64,000 bases of DNA from Paenibacillus oleatilyticus. Lineage in GTDB: Bacteria > Bacillota > Bacilli > Paenibacillales > NBRC-103111. Where the stretch lies: positions 1 through 64,000 of the forward strand of contig NZ_JAHNZO010000006.1 in NCBI RefSeq assembly GCF_018998565.1. Direction: 5' to 3'. Below, piece after piece: positions 50,808 to 59,593 of this stretch (position 1 is its first letter; each line of letters begins with the position of its first letter). The position numbers and the translations under genes are program-made. The notes under the pieces were generated by a model. The model searched no databases. It saw only the letters and a list, made by a program, of their open reading frames with translations, and was not told the origin of the DNA.

Positions 50808-51251
50808 TCAGATCCAAGTTTGTATCGCTTTGCTGTAATCGAGCACTTCTTCTGGACGGAAAAAGTTTGCAATTTCCCGTTCGGCGCTTTCCGGAGAATC
50901 GGACCCGTGAATCAAGTTCAAATTCGTATGGACCGCATAGTCGCCGCGGATCGTACCGGGCAGCGCTTCCAAAGAGTTCGTCTTGCCGATCATCGTCCGG
51001 GACAGCGCAATCACTTGATCCCCCTGCCAAACCATTGCAAATACGGGCCCAGAAGTAATAAAATTGATCAAGTTATCGAAAAACGGCTTGCCCACATGCT
51101 CCGCATAATGCCTTTCCGCTTGCTCACGGCTGACCTGCACCAGCTTGGCCGCAACCAATTGCAGCCCCTTTTGTTCAAAGCGGCTCACGATCTCCCCAAT
51201 AAGCCCTCTCTGCACCCCGTCAGGCTTAACCATCAAAAACGTTTTTTCCAT
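50808..51251 (-). CDS. ndk: Nucleoside diphosphate kinase
   Basis: Balances NTP pools by phosphotransfer through a histidine, 147 residues. The active-site block [16 protein letters not shown] contains the phospho-histidine. A strong AGGAGGAG precedes the ATG. The 241-nt gap upstream to hepT is filled by a palindromic element. Confidence 0.97.
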   Translation of the reverse strand: MEKTFLMVKPDGVQRGLIGEIVSRFEQKGLQLVAAKLVQVSREQAERHYAEHVGKPFFDNLINFITSGPVFAMVWQGDQVIALSRTMIGKTNSLEALPGTIRGDYAVHTNLNLIHGSDSPESAEREIANFFRPEEVLDYSKAIQTWI

Positions 51252-51281
51252 ATTTTTCTCCTCCTACCACTATAATAAAGT

Positions 51282-51499
51282 TTATTAGGAGATTGGTTTT
51301 GGAGTTAGTTTTAGGCATTCATCATCCGCATAGGGTAAAGATTGTCACGGAAAGTTTACGGCCGCCTTTGAAATCAAGTTGTTACCGCAAGGTAAATTGA
51401 TGACAACTTGAATTTCAAGAGCGGTGGAGTGACAATGTTTACCCGACTAACTTACAGATGAATGCAGTTCTTCACGGTGTCAAACCAAGCTCCTAATAA
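51282..51499. repeat. Large palindromic (MITE-like) element between ndk and hepT
   Basis: A 218-nt inverted repeat with nested arms: 51282-51299 with 51482-51499, GCATTCATC 51315-51323 with 51457-51465, 51333-51348 with 51429-51444 (16 bp, one mismatch), CCGC with GCGG, and 51367-51382 with 51403-51418 (one bulge). The centre is TACC-GCAA-GGTA. If GGAG...CTCC are the ends, both sides are flanked by TA, as for IS630/Tc1-type insertions. It carries no ORF and includes the hepT stop codon. Confidence 0.75.
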
Positions 51500-52467
51500 G
51501 AACGGTTCCCCACAAAATGAGCAATACTGACCAAATCTTTTTTCGCCTGGATATTGGGCAAGCCCTCCAGGGAACGAATCGCTTTATCTATGTATGCCGA
51601 CGCCATCGCTTCGGCGCGGGAGATTCCCTCGCTGCGCCGGATCATATTCAAAAACGCGGTGATGTCGGTTTGCCCGTCACAGGCCTCAATACGCGAGATT
51701 TCCTCCAGGAGAGCCGGACGAAGCTGCGGATTCTGAAGCGCAAAGATGACGGGAATCGTAATATTTCCCTGCTTGATGTCGCTGCCCGGCGGCTTGCCGA
51801 TCTCTTTCTCCGTTCCGCACAGATCCAGTAAATCGTCCCGGATTTGGAACGCCATGCCGGTATAATAGCCGAAATCGTACAACCGTTTGGCCGTCTGCTC
51901 CGGAGCGCCAGCCGCAATCGCTCCCAATTGGCAACTGATCGCAAGCAGCAGCGCCGTCTTGCGCTTAATGCGCAACATGTAGTCACGGACGGTCTGCCCC
52001 GTGTGGAAGAAGAAGCGGATTTGCTCCATTTCTCCGATCGACATCTCGACCAACGCATTGGACATGATCCGGTGGATGGACGGGTCCGGCAGTTGGGTGA
52101 CAATGCTAAGCGCTTTGGCGAAAATATAATCCCCGGCGTACATGGCAACCCGGTTGTCCCATTTGGAGCGGACCGTCAATTGACCGCGCCGCGTGTTCGC
52201 ATCGTCGATGACGTCGTCATGCACAAGGGAAGCCATATGAATCAGCTCCAAAGGCACGGCTACGTACTTGACCCGCCCCAGATCGTACTGCCCGAACTTG
52301 GCGCCAAGCAGTACGAATACCGGACGAATCCGCTTACCGCCTGCTTTCAGCAAGTGCAGGGAAGCTTCGCGAAGCACCGGATGATCGACATCGATGCTTC
52401 GCTCCAGCTCTTTTTCAATCAAATTGATATCTTTTTTTAATTTAGCATATAAATCCAACAGTTTCAT
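51493..52467 (-). CDS. hepT: Heptaprenyl diphosphate synthase component II
   Basis: Catalytic trans-prenyltransferase subunit, 324 residues. The first aspartate motif is in LVHDDVIDDANTRRG and the second in QIRDDLLDLCGTE. It works with HepS to make the C35 (or similar) side chain of menaquinone. ATG 52467 overlaps the mqnA stop (ATGA). Its TAG stop lies in the outer arm of the palindromic element. Confidence 0.95.
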   Translation of the reverse strand: MKLLDLYAKLKKDINLIEKELERSIDVDHPVLREASLHLLKAGGKRIRPVFVLLGAKFGQYDLGRVKYVAVPLELIHMASLVHDDVIDDANTRRGQLTVRSKWDNRVAMYAGDYIFAKALSIVTQLPDPSIHRIMSNALVEMSIGEMEQIRFFFHTGQTVRDYMLRIKRKTALLLAISCQLGAIAAGAPEQTAKRLYDFGYYTGMAFQIRDDLLDLCGTEKEIGKPPGSDIKQGNITIPVIFALQNPQLRPALLEEISRIEACDGQTDITAFLNMIRRSEGISRAEAMASAYIDKAIRSLEGLPNIQAKKDLVSIAHFVGNRSY

Positions 52468-53327
52468 TCCGTCACCCGTACTACAGAATTGTCTTTCCAT
52501 ATTTGCAGAGGAACGTTCCGCTTCAGAAAACCGAGCTCTGCGGCATACTGATAATATAACGAGAGCCCGGCCCATTGCTTCGGACCGAATTCGTAGCACA
52601 GTTCGGAGAAATAACGCTGCCAATAGGCTTCCGTCCCGCCAATCAACTTTTGCGCGTCCCGAACCAACGCCGCCGGATCGGCAAGCGACTTGCTCTTGCT
52701 CTCGAGAAAAGCCTCATAGATACGGCTGACAAGCTCCGGGTACCGTTCCACGGTTTGCTTTCGGATGGTGCAGACGGCAAACGTGATCCACTGGCCGGTT
52801 AAACGTGTCCATTCCGTCGCGAGATCGGTAACGAGATATCCGTTCTTTTCCCAGCTTGCCCGAATCGCATGATCGCCAATCAACAGCGCGGCATCTGCAC
52901 TCTTCATCATCGGTTCAAGCTCCGGAGCCGCGTACTCATACTCGGGCTGAAGCCCGTAAAACTTGGTTAAAATAATTTTTAGCAAATTGATGGAGGTGGC
53001 GGAAGTCGTCGGGAGCGCAATCTTCGCGTCCCCCAGCTCCTCCAGCGGTTTTCGGTGAAACAGAAGAATGGAATTGACCTGTCCGAAAGCGCTGACCGAC
53101 ATGTCAGGAAATACTAAATACTCGTCAAAATTTTCTCCGTACGCAAATGACGAAATGGCTCCGATATCGATTCGTCCTTCGGCCATGGCGCGGTTCAACC
53201 CCGACGGTACCTGTTGCGTTACCTCCAGATCGCTGCCGAAGGAAGAGAAAGGAAAGTAATAGAAGAGCGGCCACACATTGGTGAAGTCGATACGGCCGAT
53301 GCGCACGGACGCCTGGTTGTTAATCAT
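52464..53327 (-). CDS. mqnA: Chorismate dehydratase (futalosine-pathway MqnA)
   Basis: A 287-residue MqnA/MqnD-family periplasmic-binding-like enzyme. VRIGRIDFTNVWPLFY at the N-terminus, the Ser/Ala-rich ALPTTSATSINLLKIIL and ALLIGDHAIRA are typical of MqnA, which dehydrates chorismate to 3-enolpyruvyl benzoate. Start overlaps ubiX by 8 nt. Its presence suggests menaquinone is made by the futalosine route rather than the classical Men route. Confidence 0.88.
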   Translation of the reverse strand: MINNQASVRIGRIDFTNVWPLFYYFPFSSFGSDLEVTQQVPSGLNRAMAEGRIDIGAISSFAYGENFDEYLVFPDMSVSAFGQVNSILLFHRKPLEELGDAKIALPTTSATSINLLKIILTKFYGLQPEYEYAAPELEPMMKSADAALLIGDHAIRASWEKNGYLVTDLATEWTRLTGQWITFAVCTIRKQTVERYPELVSRIYEAFLESKSKSLADPAALVRDAQKLIGGTEAYWQRYFSELCYEFGPKQWAGLSLYYQYAAELGFLKRNVPLQIWKDNSVVRVTE

Positions 53328-53925
53328 TTGGCATACCCCATCTTTTATACAGTTGATGTTCGATCTCCATGCAGTCCAATATTTTCCCGACTACAAAATC
53401 GATCATATCGTCTAATGTCTGCGGACCTTGATAAAACGCCGGCATCGCCGGCAGGATACGCACGCCAAGCCTTGCCAGCTTCAGCATGTTCTCGAGATGA
53501 ATCGCATGCAGCGGCGTCTCCCGCGGCACAACAATCAGCTTGCGCCCTTCTTTCAGCATCACGTCCGCGGTTCGCTCAAGCAGATTATCCGAGGCTCCGT
53601 TTGCGATGCCGGACAAGGTGCCCATCGAGCACGGTACGACCACCATGCCCTGCGTCCGGAACGAGCCACTGGCCGTCTTCGCGCCGATATCCTGCACAGG
53701 CACGTATTCGAGCTTCCCCGGCCAGTTATCCGACTCGAAGTGCAGACGAACGCTTTCCTGCCGCTTCGAGGCGTCCCAGCCGAGCTCTTCCTTTAGGACG
53801 CGCCAGCCTGCATCCGTTACGATCAGATGAACGTCTTCCCCCGCCGACAGCAAAAAGCGGCAAAGCCGCACGCCGTACGCTGCGCCGCTCGCCCCGGTAA
53901 TGCCGACTACCCACGGTCTTTTCAC
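53320..53925 (-). CDS. ubiX: UbiX-like flavin prenyltransferase
   Basis: Makes prenylated FMN, the cofactor of UbiD-type decarboxylases. 201 residues; FMN-binding ITGASGAAYGVRL, VVPCSMGTLSGIANGASDNL and VVPRETPLHAIHLENML are diagnostic. In futalosine organisms a UbiX/UbiD pair decarboxylates the prenylated naphthoate; the UbiD partner is not in this window. Overlaps its neighbours by 4 and 8 nt. Confidence 0.93.
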   Translation of the reverse strand: MKRPWVVGITGASGAAYGVRLCRFLLSAGEDVHLIVTDAGWRVLKEELGWDASKRQESVRLHFESDNWPGKLEYVPVQDIGAKTASGSFRTQGMVVVPCSMGTLSGIANGASDNLLERTADVMLKEGRKLIVVPRETPLHAIHLENMLKLARLGVRILPAMPAFYQGPQTLDDMIDFVVGKILDCMEIEHQLYKRWGMPND

Positions 53926-54797
53926 CCGGTAAACACCACCAAATCGATCAAGGTGAATACAAACAGCGAGATGCTAAGCGCACTGTTCATCGTAAAGAAG
54001 GCCGTATTCAATTTGGTGAGGTCCGTTGGCTTTACAATCAGATGCTCATACATCAGCAGAGCATAGGAGACTAGCACCCCGAACAAGTAAACCCAGCTCA
54101 AATCCGTTAAAAAAAACAGGCTGATCAAACCTGCCGCAGTGACGATATGAAACCAGCGAGCGATGAGCAGCGCCTTAGGAATGCCGAATCGGGCCGGTAT
54201 CGAATGCAGCCCTTCTTTTCTGTCAAATTCAACGTCCTGCGTCGCATAGATGGTATCAAAGCCGGCCAGCCAAAAGACGATGGCCACGTAAAACACAAGC
54301 GCTGCCAGCGAAAACTCCCCTGTCACGGCGATCCAGCCGCCCAGCGGCGCGAGCGCGACCGTCATCCCCAGAATCAAATGGCATGTCCACGTGAAGCGTT
54401 TCGTGTAAGAATAGAACACCAAGAAAAATACGGCAACCGGCAGCAGCTTCATCGCCAGAGGGCTTAAGTGATAGGCCGCCCAGAACAAGCATACGAACGA
54501 AATAATAATAAAAATGATAGCTTCTTTTGAAGAAATCAAGCCTGCCGGTATGGCTCGCATCGCCGTCCGCGGATTTTTGGCATCGAACACTTTGTCGATG
54601 ACCCGATTCAATCCCATGGCTGCGCTCCGCGCCCCGATCATCGCCAGCAGGATCCAGCCGATCTGCCCCCACGACGGAAGATGGTTAAAGCTTACTACCG
54701 AGCCGAGGAGCGCTCCCATGAAAGCAAATGGAAGCGCGAAGAGCGTATGCTCGATTTTGATCATTTCCAAAAAGATTTTGGTCTTTCTCCATAGCAT
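53922..54797 (-). CDS. UbiA-family polyprenyltransferase (MqnP-like)
   Basis: Integral membrane prenyltransferase with about eight spans. The two aspartate motifs are in LNRVIDKVFDAKNPRT and DTIYATQDVEFDRKEG. Of several in-frame ATGs (54824, 54809, 54797) I prefer 54797, MLWRKTKIFLEM, 4 nt after the menG stop; the ribosome binding site AAGGGAG then lies 12 nt away. Context with mqnA and ubiX suggests it prenylates the naphthoate of the futalosine route (MqnP role). It resembles 4-hydroxybenzoate prenyltransferases more than MenA. Confidence 0.88.
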   Translation of the reverse strand: MLWRKTKIFLEMIKIEHTLFALPFAFMGALLGSVVSFNHLPSWGQIGWILLAMIGARSAAMGLNRVIDKVFDAKNPRTAMRAIPAGLISSKEAIIFIIISFVCLFWAAYHLSPLAMKLLPVAVFFLVFYSYTKRFTWTCHLILGMTVALAPLGGWIAVTGEFSLAALVFYVAIVFWLAGFDTIYATQDVEFDRKEGLHSIPARFGIPKALLIARWFHIVTAAGLISLFFLTDLSWVYLFGVLVSYALLMYEHLIVKPTDLTKLNTAFFTMNSALSISLFVFTLIDLVVFTG

Positions 54798-54801
54798 GTT
54801 G

Positions 54802-55542
54802 TCAGACATCTCCCTTAGATCCATTTGCCGCTTGCGGCTTAATGCCGATGTGAAGCGCCGCGATCCCGCCGGTTAGTGGGTAAGCCTCGACGCGGGTCAA
54901 ACCGGTCTTTCGGAAAATGTCGGCGAGCTCCTTATGGTCCGGGAAGTTCTTAAGCGATTCCGGCAGCCATTTGTACTGCTCGTACCGTTTGACGATCAGT
55001 TTGCCGAGCAGCGGCAGAACCTTTTGAAAATAAAAAAAGTAAATCGCCTTAAACGGCTTCCAGGTCGGCTTGGACAGCTCCAGCGAGACGACCATTCCCC
55101 CGGGTTTGACAACCCGCTGCATTTCTTCGATGACTTTGACCAAATCAGGTACATTGCGGAGCGCAAAACCGATCGTCGCATAATCGAACGAATTATCGTC
55201 AAACGGAAGTGCCATGGCATTTCCTTGCACGAGCTTGATCTGCTTGTCCATTCCGAGCCGCTTGACTTTTTCCTCGCCTACATCCAGCATGTTCTGGCTA
55301 AAATCGAGACCTACGATATTGCCGCTGCCGCTCGCTTTAGCGAGGCTGATCGTCCAATCACCGGTGCCGCAGCACAGGTCGATCGCCGTTGCTCCCGGCT
55401 TCACGTCCATTTTCTTCATCGTAAAGTTTCTCCAGGCTTTATGCCGGCGGAAGCTCAAAATGTCGTTCATCAAGTCGTACTTCGGCGCAATGCTTTCAAA
55501 GACGGAGTGAACGAACTGTTCTTTAGTCGATTTCATTTCCAT
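54802..55542 (-). CDS. menG: Demethylmenaquinone methyltransferase
   Basis: SAM-dependent C-methylation, the last menaquinone step (UbiE/MenG; menH in older Bacillus maps). 246 residues from ATG 55542, which follows GAGGTG by six nt. SAM motif DLCCGTGDWTISLA, GLDFSQNMLDVG and the UbiE signature FALRNVPDLVKVIEEMQRVV are clear. Lies between hepS and the ubiA-ubiX-mqnA insertion. Confidence 0.95.
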   Translation of the reverse strand: MEMKSTKEQFVHSVFESIAPKYDLMNDILSFRRHKAWRNFTMKKMDVKPGATAIDLCCGTGDWTISLAKASGSGNIVGLDFSQNMLDVGEEKVKRLGMDKQIKLVQGNAMALPFDDNSFDYATIGFALRNVPDLVKVIEEMQRVVKPGGMVVSLELSKPTWKPFKAIYFFYFQKVLPLLGKLIVKRYEQYKWLPESLKNFPDHKELADIFRKTGLTRVEAYPLTGGIAALHIGIKPQAANGSKGDV

Positions 55543-55552
55543 AAGTGTCACC

Positions 55553-56416
55553 TCAAACTTCTTGAGTCGCCCGCGGGGCCGATAAATACCGGCGGAACGG
55601 TTCACCGATCGACTGCAGCTCTTTGCCTAATTTCTCCGGTTCAAGCGACTGCAGCTTGTCTTGAAGCTCCTTCATGCAGGCGTCGAGCATCTGGTGCAAC
55701 TGCGGTGTTACCTTATACTTCAGCCACAACGGGCGCCATTTTGCCGGGTCCGGCTCTTCGCTTTGCAGCAGCTTCTTTTCTTCCCGGGTCGCCTGCTGCA
55801 GAACATGCCAAAAGCCCCAGCTATCCCGATACGGCTGAGATGACTCGGACCGGCCAATTTCCTGAAGCAGCACCTCGCAGCGGGTAAACAGGCGAAGCAC
55901 CTCGGGCCACACGACGTAAAAACGCTCCTCAAGCAGATTGGCGAAGGATAGAAACAATTGTGTCTTCACTTCGACCAACTGCCCAATGTATTCATCCGCC
56001 GTAAGCTTCAGCTGCTTCATCTTGAGGTACAGGTTCATTTTGAGGCGGTTGGCTTCGCATATCGCTGCGGACAGTATTCCGATCAAATCAATATGTCCGG
56101 AATGAGACAGCAGGTAGTAAAAGCGGCTGCTGAAATAGTCTCCCGCAAGCACCTTGAGCTGCCGGGAGCGGGCAGATTTCTGCTCCTTGGCGTCGTTGGT
56201 TACGCTGACCATATCATGCGTATCCAAACCAAGCTGTACAAGGGACGTCACAAGCGTATAAAGCTCGCTGTAGCCGGCTAATGTGCTGTGTTTATTTAAA
56301 AAAGCATACAGAAGCCGGGTGCGGAATTCGGGAAAGAGCGGCAGATCCGTATGCTTTTGAATCATGTCATGCTCCGTGTACTTCTTGGCCATCTCCGGAA
56401 TCCGATAAGTGTTCAT
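55553..56416 (-). CDS. hepS: Heptaprenyl diphosphate synthase component I
   Basis: Non-catalytic partner of HepT that sets chain length, 287 residues, all helical. The family block LAGDYFSSRFYYLLSHSGHIDLI and the preceding QLGLDTHDMVS are recognisable. It starts the hepS-menG operon, 10 nt before menG. Confidence 0.9.
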   Translation of the reverse strand: MNTYRIPEMAKKYTEHDMIQKHTDLPLFPEFRTRLLYAFLNKHSTLAGYSELYTLVTSLVQLGLDTHDMVSVTNDAKEQKSARSRQLKVLAGDYFSSRFYYLLSHSGHIDLIGILSAAICEANRLKMNLYLKMKQLKLTADEYIGQLVEVKTQLFLSFANLLEERFYVVWPEVLRLFTRCEVLLQEIGRSESSQPYRDSWGFWHVLQQATREEKKLLQSEEPDPAKWRPLWLKYKVTPQLHQMLDACMKELQDKLQSLEPEKLGKELQSIGEPFRRYLSAPRATQEV

Positions 56417-56504
56417 ATGTAAGCCTCCGAACCGATAAGAAAAATCTCTTCACTCGCAATCTAAACTATTATAGCATAATCGAATTATTTTCGCATGTAC
56501 CGGA

Positions 56505-57026
56505 TCAGCTTTTCGGAGTAAAACGCTCCTGCCATTTCGAGGTATACGTCATCCGGAAGCGGGTATCCAAATACTGCTGCAGCTCTTCCGCGTTCCTTGT
56601 GCGGAGTCCCGCTTCGTTCGGAAGCCATCTCTCCCGCCTGGCGTCTACCGCTGCCAGGGGCTGGGGATTCCCTTCCCGGTCCCCGGAGGCATCCAGCACG
56701 CGGACCAACACCTGATTAATATTTGTAGACGAAGCGAACATCACTGTCGGCACTTCGTACATATCGCTGAGCATGTCGGATTTGTCGCTTGTTTTTACAG
56801 CCAGCAAATCGATCGACACGACGGCATGATTAACCTCCACCCGGCGAATTCTTAAATGAAGCTGCATCCTCGATACGACGTCGACAATATTGTTTTCGGA
56901 TACGGGATGCGCTTTAACGGTTCGAAACACGCTAAGGCTCTCATCCAGCTGAGACAAATAAGACAAAGCCGACGCTACCGCAATCGATAAGGCTGTAATG
57001 ATGAACAAACGGGGTGCCCATTTCAT
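56505..57026 (-). CDS. Membrane-anchored protein of unknown function
   Basis: A 173-residue protein with an N-terminal membrane segment (residues about 7-25) and an extracytoplasmic domain. VVSRMQLHLRIRRVEVNHA and VSIDLLAVKT suggest a small alpha/beta domain; the C-terminus is basic and polar (YLDTRFRMTYTSKWQERF). AGGAGG lies 12 nt before the ATG. It sits between mtrB and hepS, where B. subtilis has no gene. No family recognised. Confidence 0.65.
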   Translation of the reverse strand: MKWAPRLFIITALSIAVASALSYLSQLDESLSVFRTVKAHPVSENNIVDVVSRMQLHLRIRRVEVNHAVVSIDLLAVKTSDKSDMLSDMYEVPTVMFASSTNINQVLVRVLDASGDREGNPQPLAAVDARRERWLPNEAGLRTRNAEELQQYLDTRFRMTYTSKWQERFTPKS

Positions 57027-57097
57027 CCCGAACCGCTCCCTCCTTTTGACGGGGTCCGAATGCTTGGCTTATGCCCTGTCTGTTACATTGTACAACG

Positions 57098-57119
57098 AAA
57101 AAAAGCAGGCTATGCCTGC
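57098..57119 (-). terminator. Terminator of mtrB
   Basis: GCAGGC/GCCTGC stem, three-base loop, seven T on the minus strand. Confidence 0.85.
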
Positions 57120-57133
57120 CGCTATCCGAAAAA

Positions 57134-57355
57134 TTATTCCTCCGTATCGATCATGCCGAATTTCGTGACCACAACCGCTTTCCCACGGATTTTGATAGCT
57201 GATGTATGTTCGGTAAATTGAGCGATCATGACTTCGCCTTTATCCAACTTTTCCGTATGATGAAAACGGGTATCCTGCCCTCTCGTCAATCCGATGACCT
57301 GTACTCCGTTTTCCTTGGCTTTTACCACAAAATATTCACTCTGACTCGCGTCCAT
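57134..57355 (-). CDS. mtrB: trp RNA-binding attenuation protein TRAP
   Basis: Tryptophan-activated RNA-binding protein that forms an 11-subunit ring. 73 residues from ATG 57355. The core [20 protein letters not shown] and [16 protein letters not shown] is nearly that of B. subtilis TRAP, including the residues for Trp and (G/U)AG binding. Its target is evident at 46581-46872. Unlike in B. subtilis, folE (mtrA) is not directly upstream. Confidence 0.95.
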   Translation of the reverse strand: MDASQSEYFVVKAKENGVQVIGLTRGQDTRFHHTEKLDKGEVMIAQFTEHTSAIKIRGKAVVVTKFGMIDTEE

Positions 57356-57429
57356 CCTGATTCCCCCCGGGGCTAATCTGTCCAATTACCTTTATCATGC
57401 AGAAAAATACTCGTGCTGTCAACTCAAGA

Positions 57430-57453
57430 GAAAAGCCGCCCTCTTAGGCGGCT
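57430..57453 (-). terminator. Terminator overlapping PAP2 gene stop
   Basis: AGCCGCC/GGCGGCT stem with the TAA stop in the loop, then TTTTC on the minus strand. Confidence 0.75.
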
Positions 57454-58370
57454 ACCGTTTTCTCTGTCGCGTAAGCTTGATCTTTTTTGTTGTAGAACCC
57501 TTTGAAACGGCTCGGTACGAGCTTGGAAGCCAAATGGATGATCAAATCAGCAAGCTTAACGACACCGTAAGCAAACAACATGCCCGCAATAACGTCGAGC
57601 ACCCAGTGAATCTGCAGATACATCGTCGAGAAAATGATCGCGGAGCAATAAGTTACCATCATGTATTTGAAAATGCGGTCTTTCTCCCGAAGCGCCAACA
57701 GCAGCATAGCGAACGAAATCGACGTATGCATGCTCGGAAAGCAGTTCATGACATTGACCAGCATATCGTTTTCCGTAGCAAATTTGCGCTCGAGCAAGTC
57801 AGGCTGCCCTTTGACCCACCATACCTCGCGAAGCAAAATCAAGTTGTAAAACGGCAGGATGAGCGGAAACTGCATCAAATGTCCGGATAAGGCGTAGGAC
57901 ATCATCTTTTTTACGCTCTTGGTCCAATAGCTTCGGACAATGCAGATCCAGAGCGAAAGCACGAAGCCATAGTTGTAGATCCAAGCCATGATCCGGTCGA
58001 ACACCGGATGGTTGATCGCCCGGGCCCATGCCGCATCGTTGAGGGGGATGCTGTTCATCATGTCATCCCATTTCCATACGTGACGATTGTTTTCGAACAT
58101 CCAATTGGCAATTTTCCACCATACTCCGCTGCCGGAGCCATAGAAGTAATAGAAGGCGCCAAGAAGCGGGATGCCTACCACAAAAAAACGTTTCCAATCG
58201 ACGTCAATCTGATCTTTGCGGACGCCCATCAGACATATGAAAAGCAAGACCCAGCATTCCAAGCTCCAATTCCCGACCACGCCGATACGCCATACCAAAA
58301 AGATCGATGCCAGTATGCCGTACATCGTCCAATCGTTTGCGTTCGACCATCGTCTAAGTTTCTCTGACAT
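57444..58370 (-). CDS. PAP2-type membrane phosphatase/transferase
   Basis: A 308-residue membrane protein with about six spans. The PAP2 active site is seen as CFPSMHTSISFAML and IHWVLDVIAGML (catalytic histidines and aspartate). The architecture resembles the inositol phosphotransferase/Aur1-like branch rather than short undecaprenyl pyrophosphatases. Substrate unknown, probably a lipid or prenyl phosphate. GGGGGAG precedes the ATG. Confidence 0.85.
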   Translation of the reverse strand: MSEKLRRWSNANDWTMYGILASIFLVWRIGVVGNWSLECWVLLFICLMGVRKDQIDVDWKRFFVVGIPLLGAFYYFYGSGSGVWWKIANWMFENNRHVWKWDDMMNSIPLNDAAWARAINHPVFDRIMAWIYNYGFVLSLWICIVRSYWTKSVKKMMSYALSGHLMQFPLILPFYNLILLREVWWVKGQPDLLERKFATENDMLVNVMNCFPSMHTSISFAMLLLALREKDRIFKYMMVTYCSAIIFSTMYLQIHWVLDVIAGMLFAYGVVKLADLIIHLASKLVPSRFKGFYNKKDQAYATEKTVAA

Positions 58371-58508
58371 TTTCGGTAACTCCCCCTAAATACTGTACCT
58401 AACCCGCTTGTCGCATGCCCATTTCGTGAAATAAGGTCAACTTAGTATAACAAAAAAACGAGGATTTTGCTTCATAATTTTTTTACATTTAAGAAAAGCT
58501 TCAGAATT

Positions 58509-58534
58509 AAAAAACACGGGGCAATGTCCCGTGT
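58509..58534 (-). terminator. Terminator of HprK-like gene
   Basis: ACACGGG/CCCGTGT stem, seven-base loop, six T on the minus strand, 35 nt past the stop. Confidence 0.8.
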
Positions 58535-58568
58535 CGCTTGCGCTTGCGTACTGAATCGCCAGCCTCTT

Positions 58569-59477
58569 TTATTCCTCTTGCAGACGCTTCATAAAGTCCT
58601 CTGCCGCGCTGTAGCCCTGCTGCCGGAGATACCAGTTGTTGGCTGCCGCTTCTACCAGGCCGGCCACGTCCCGGCCGGGTTGCAGCTGGATTTCGATATG
58701 CGGAATTTTGATGTCCATGTAATCCGAAAACTTCGGGACCAGCTCCAATTCGTTATTGAGCGCATGATCCTGCCACTTTGTCAGCTCGATATCGAGAACG
58801 ATCCGCGTCTCGTCCTGAAACGCTTTGCGGCCGTACAAGCGAGAAACATTGATGAGTCCGATGCTGCGGAGGGCGAGAAACTCTTTTGTCTTACCGTTAT
58901 GCGTACCGAGAAGCGTCTCCGGGCTGATCTTTTTAAGGACCACGATATCGTCCGCCACCAGCCGGTGTCCCCGCCGAATGAGCGTATGCGCCGTTTCGCT
59001 TTTGCCTACCCCGGATTTGCCCCGGAGCAAAATGCCGATCCCGGAAACGTTGACGCAAACCCCATGCACGGCAATCTCCTGCGCCATCGATTTCGTCAAG
59101 AAAGCGTCCACCAGCTCGATGAATTTGTTCGTCGGCTGCGGCGTCCGCAGTAAGGGAATGCCCTCTTCCTCGCAATATTTCATCAAATATTTAAGCCCTT
59201 CCTGATTACGGGTTACGACAAAGCACGGCGGATGATACTTCACAATGTTTCCGATCCGGTCATTGCGTTCCTCTTCCGTGAGCGTATGTAAATAAGTGAT
59301 TTCTTTGCTACCGAGCACCTGCAGGTGGGACTGCGAGAAAAAATCGAAATACCCGACGAATTCCAGCCCCGGACGGTGGACTCTGGTCTTGGGAATCGTT
59401 CGATGGAGCTGCGTAGCCCCGGCCAATACTTCCAATGAAAATCGTTTTACCAAATCTTCTACGGTTACAGATTTCAC
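58569..59477 (-). CDS. HPr kinase/phosphorylase-like protein, divergent paralog
   Basis: A 302-residue protein with both HprK domains: N-terminal (residues about 1-130, RPGLEFVGYFDFF) and kinase domain with P-loop GKSGVGKSET, preceded by His in AVHGVCV and followed by HRLVADD. The C-terminal helix region LQPGRDVAGLVEAAANNW also matches. However, the usual HprK signature (EIRGxGIIN) reads LALRSIGLINVSRLYG, losing the Glu and the following Gly. It is not beside lgt or ppaX as the canonical gene is in relatives. Probably a paralog; it may or may not act on HPr-Ser. Confidence 0.8.
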   Translation of the reverse strand: MKSVTVEDLVKRFSLEVLAGATQLHRTIPKTRVHRPGLEFVGYFDFFSQSHLQVLGSKEITYLHTLTEEERNDRIGNIVKYHPPCFVVTRNQEGLKYLMKYCEEEGIPLLRTPQPTNKFIELVDAFLTKSMAQEIAVHGVCVNVSGIGILLRGKSGVGKSETAHTLIRRGHRLVADDIVVLKKISPETLLGTHNGKTKEFLALRSIGLINVSRLYGRKAFQDETRIVLDIELTKWQDHALNNELELVPKFSDYMDIKIPHIEIQLQPGRDVAGLVEAAANNWYLRQQGYSAAEDFMKRLQEE

Positions 59478-59593
59478 CCGTTCATCCCCCTTCGCCTTCT
59501 ACAACTATGCCAAACGGAATCTGCTAACTAATTCTACACAAGACAGCGTTTCCCTCTTCGGCTTCCCCGACCTATGAATAGATTTGGAGAAAA

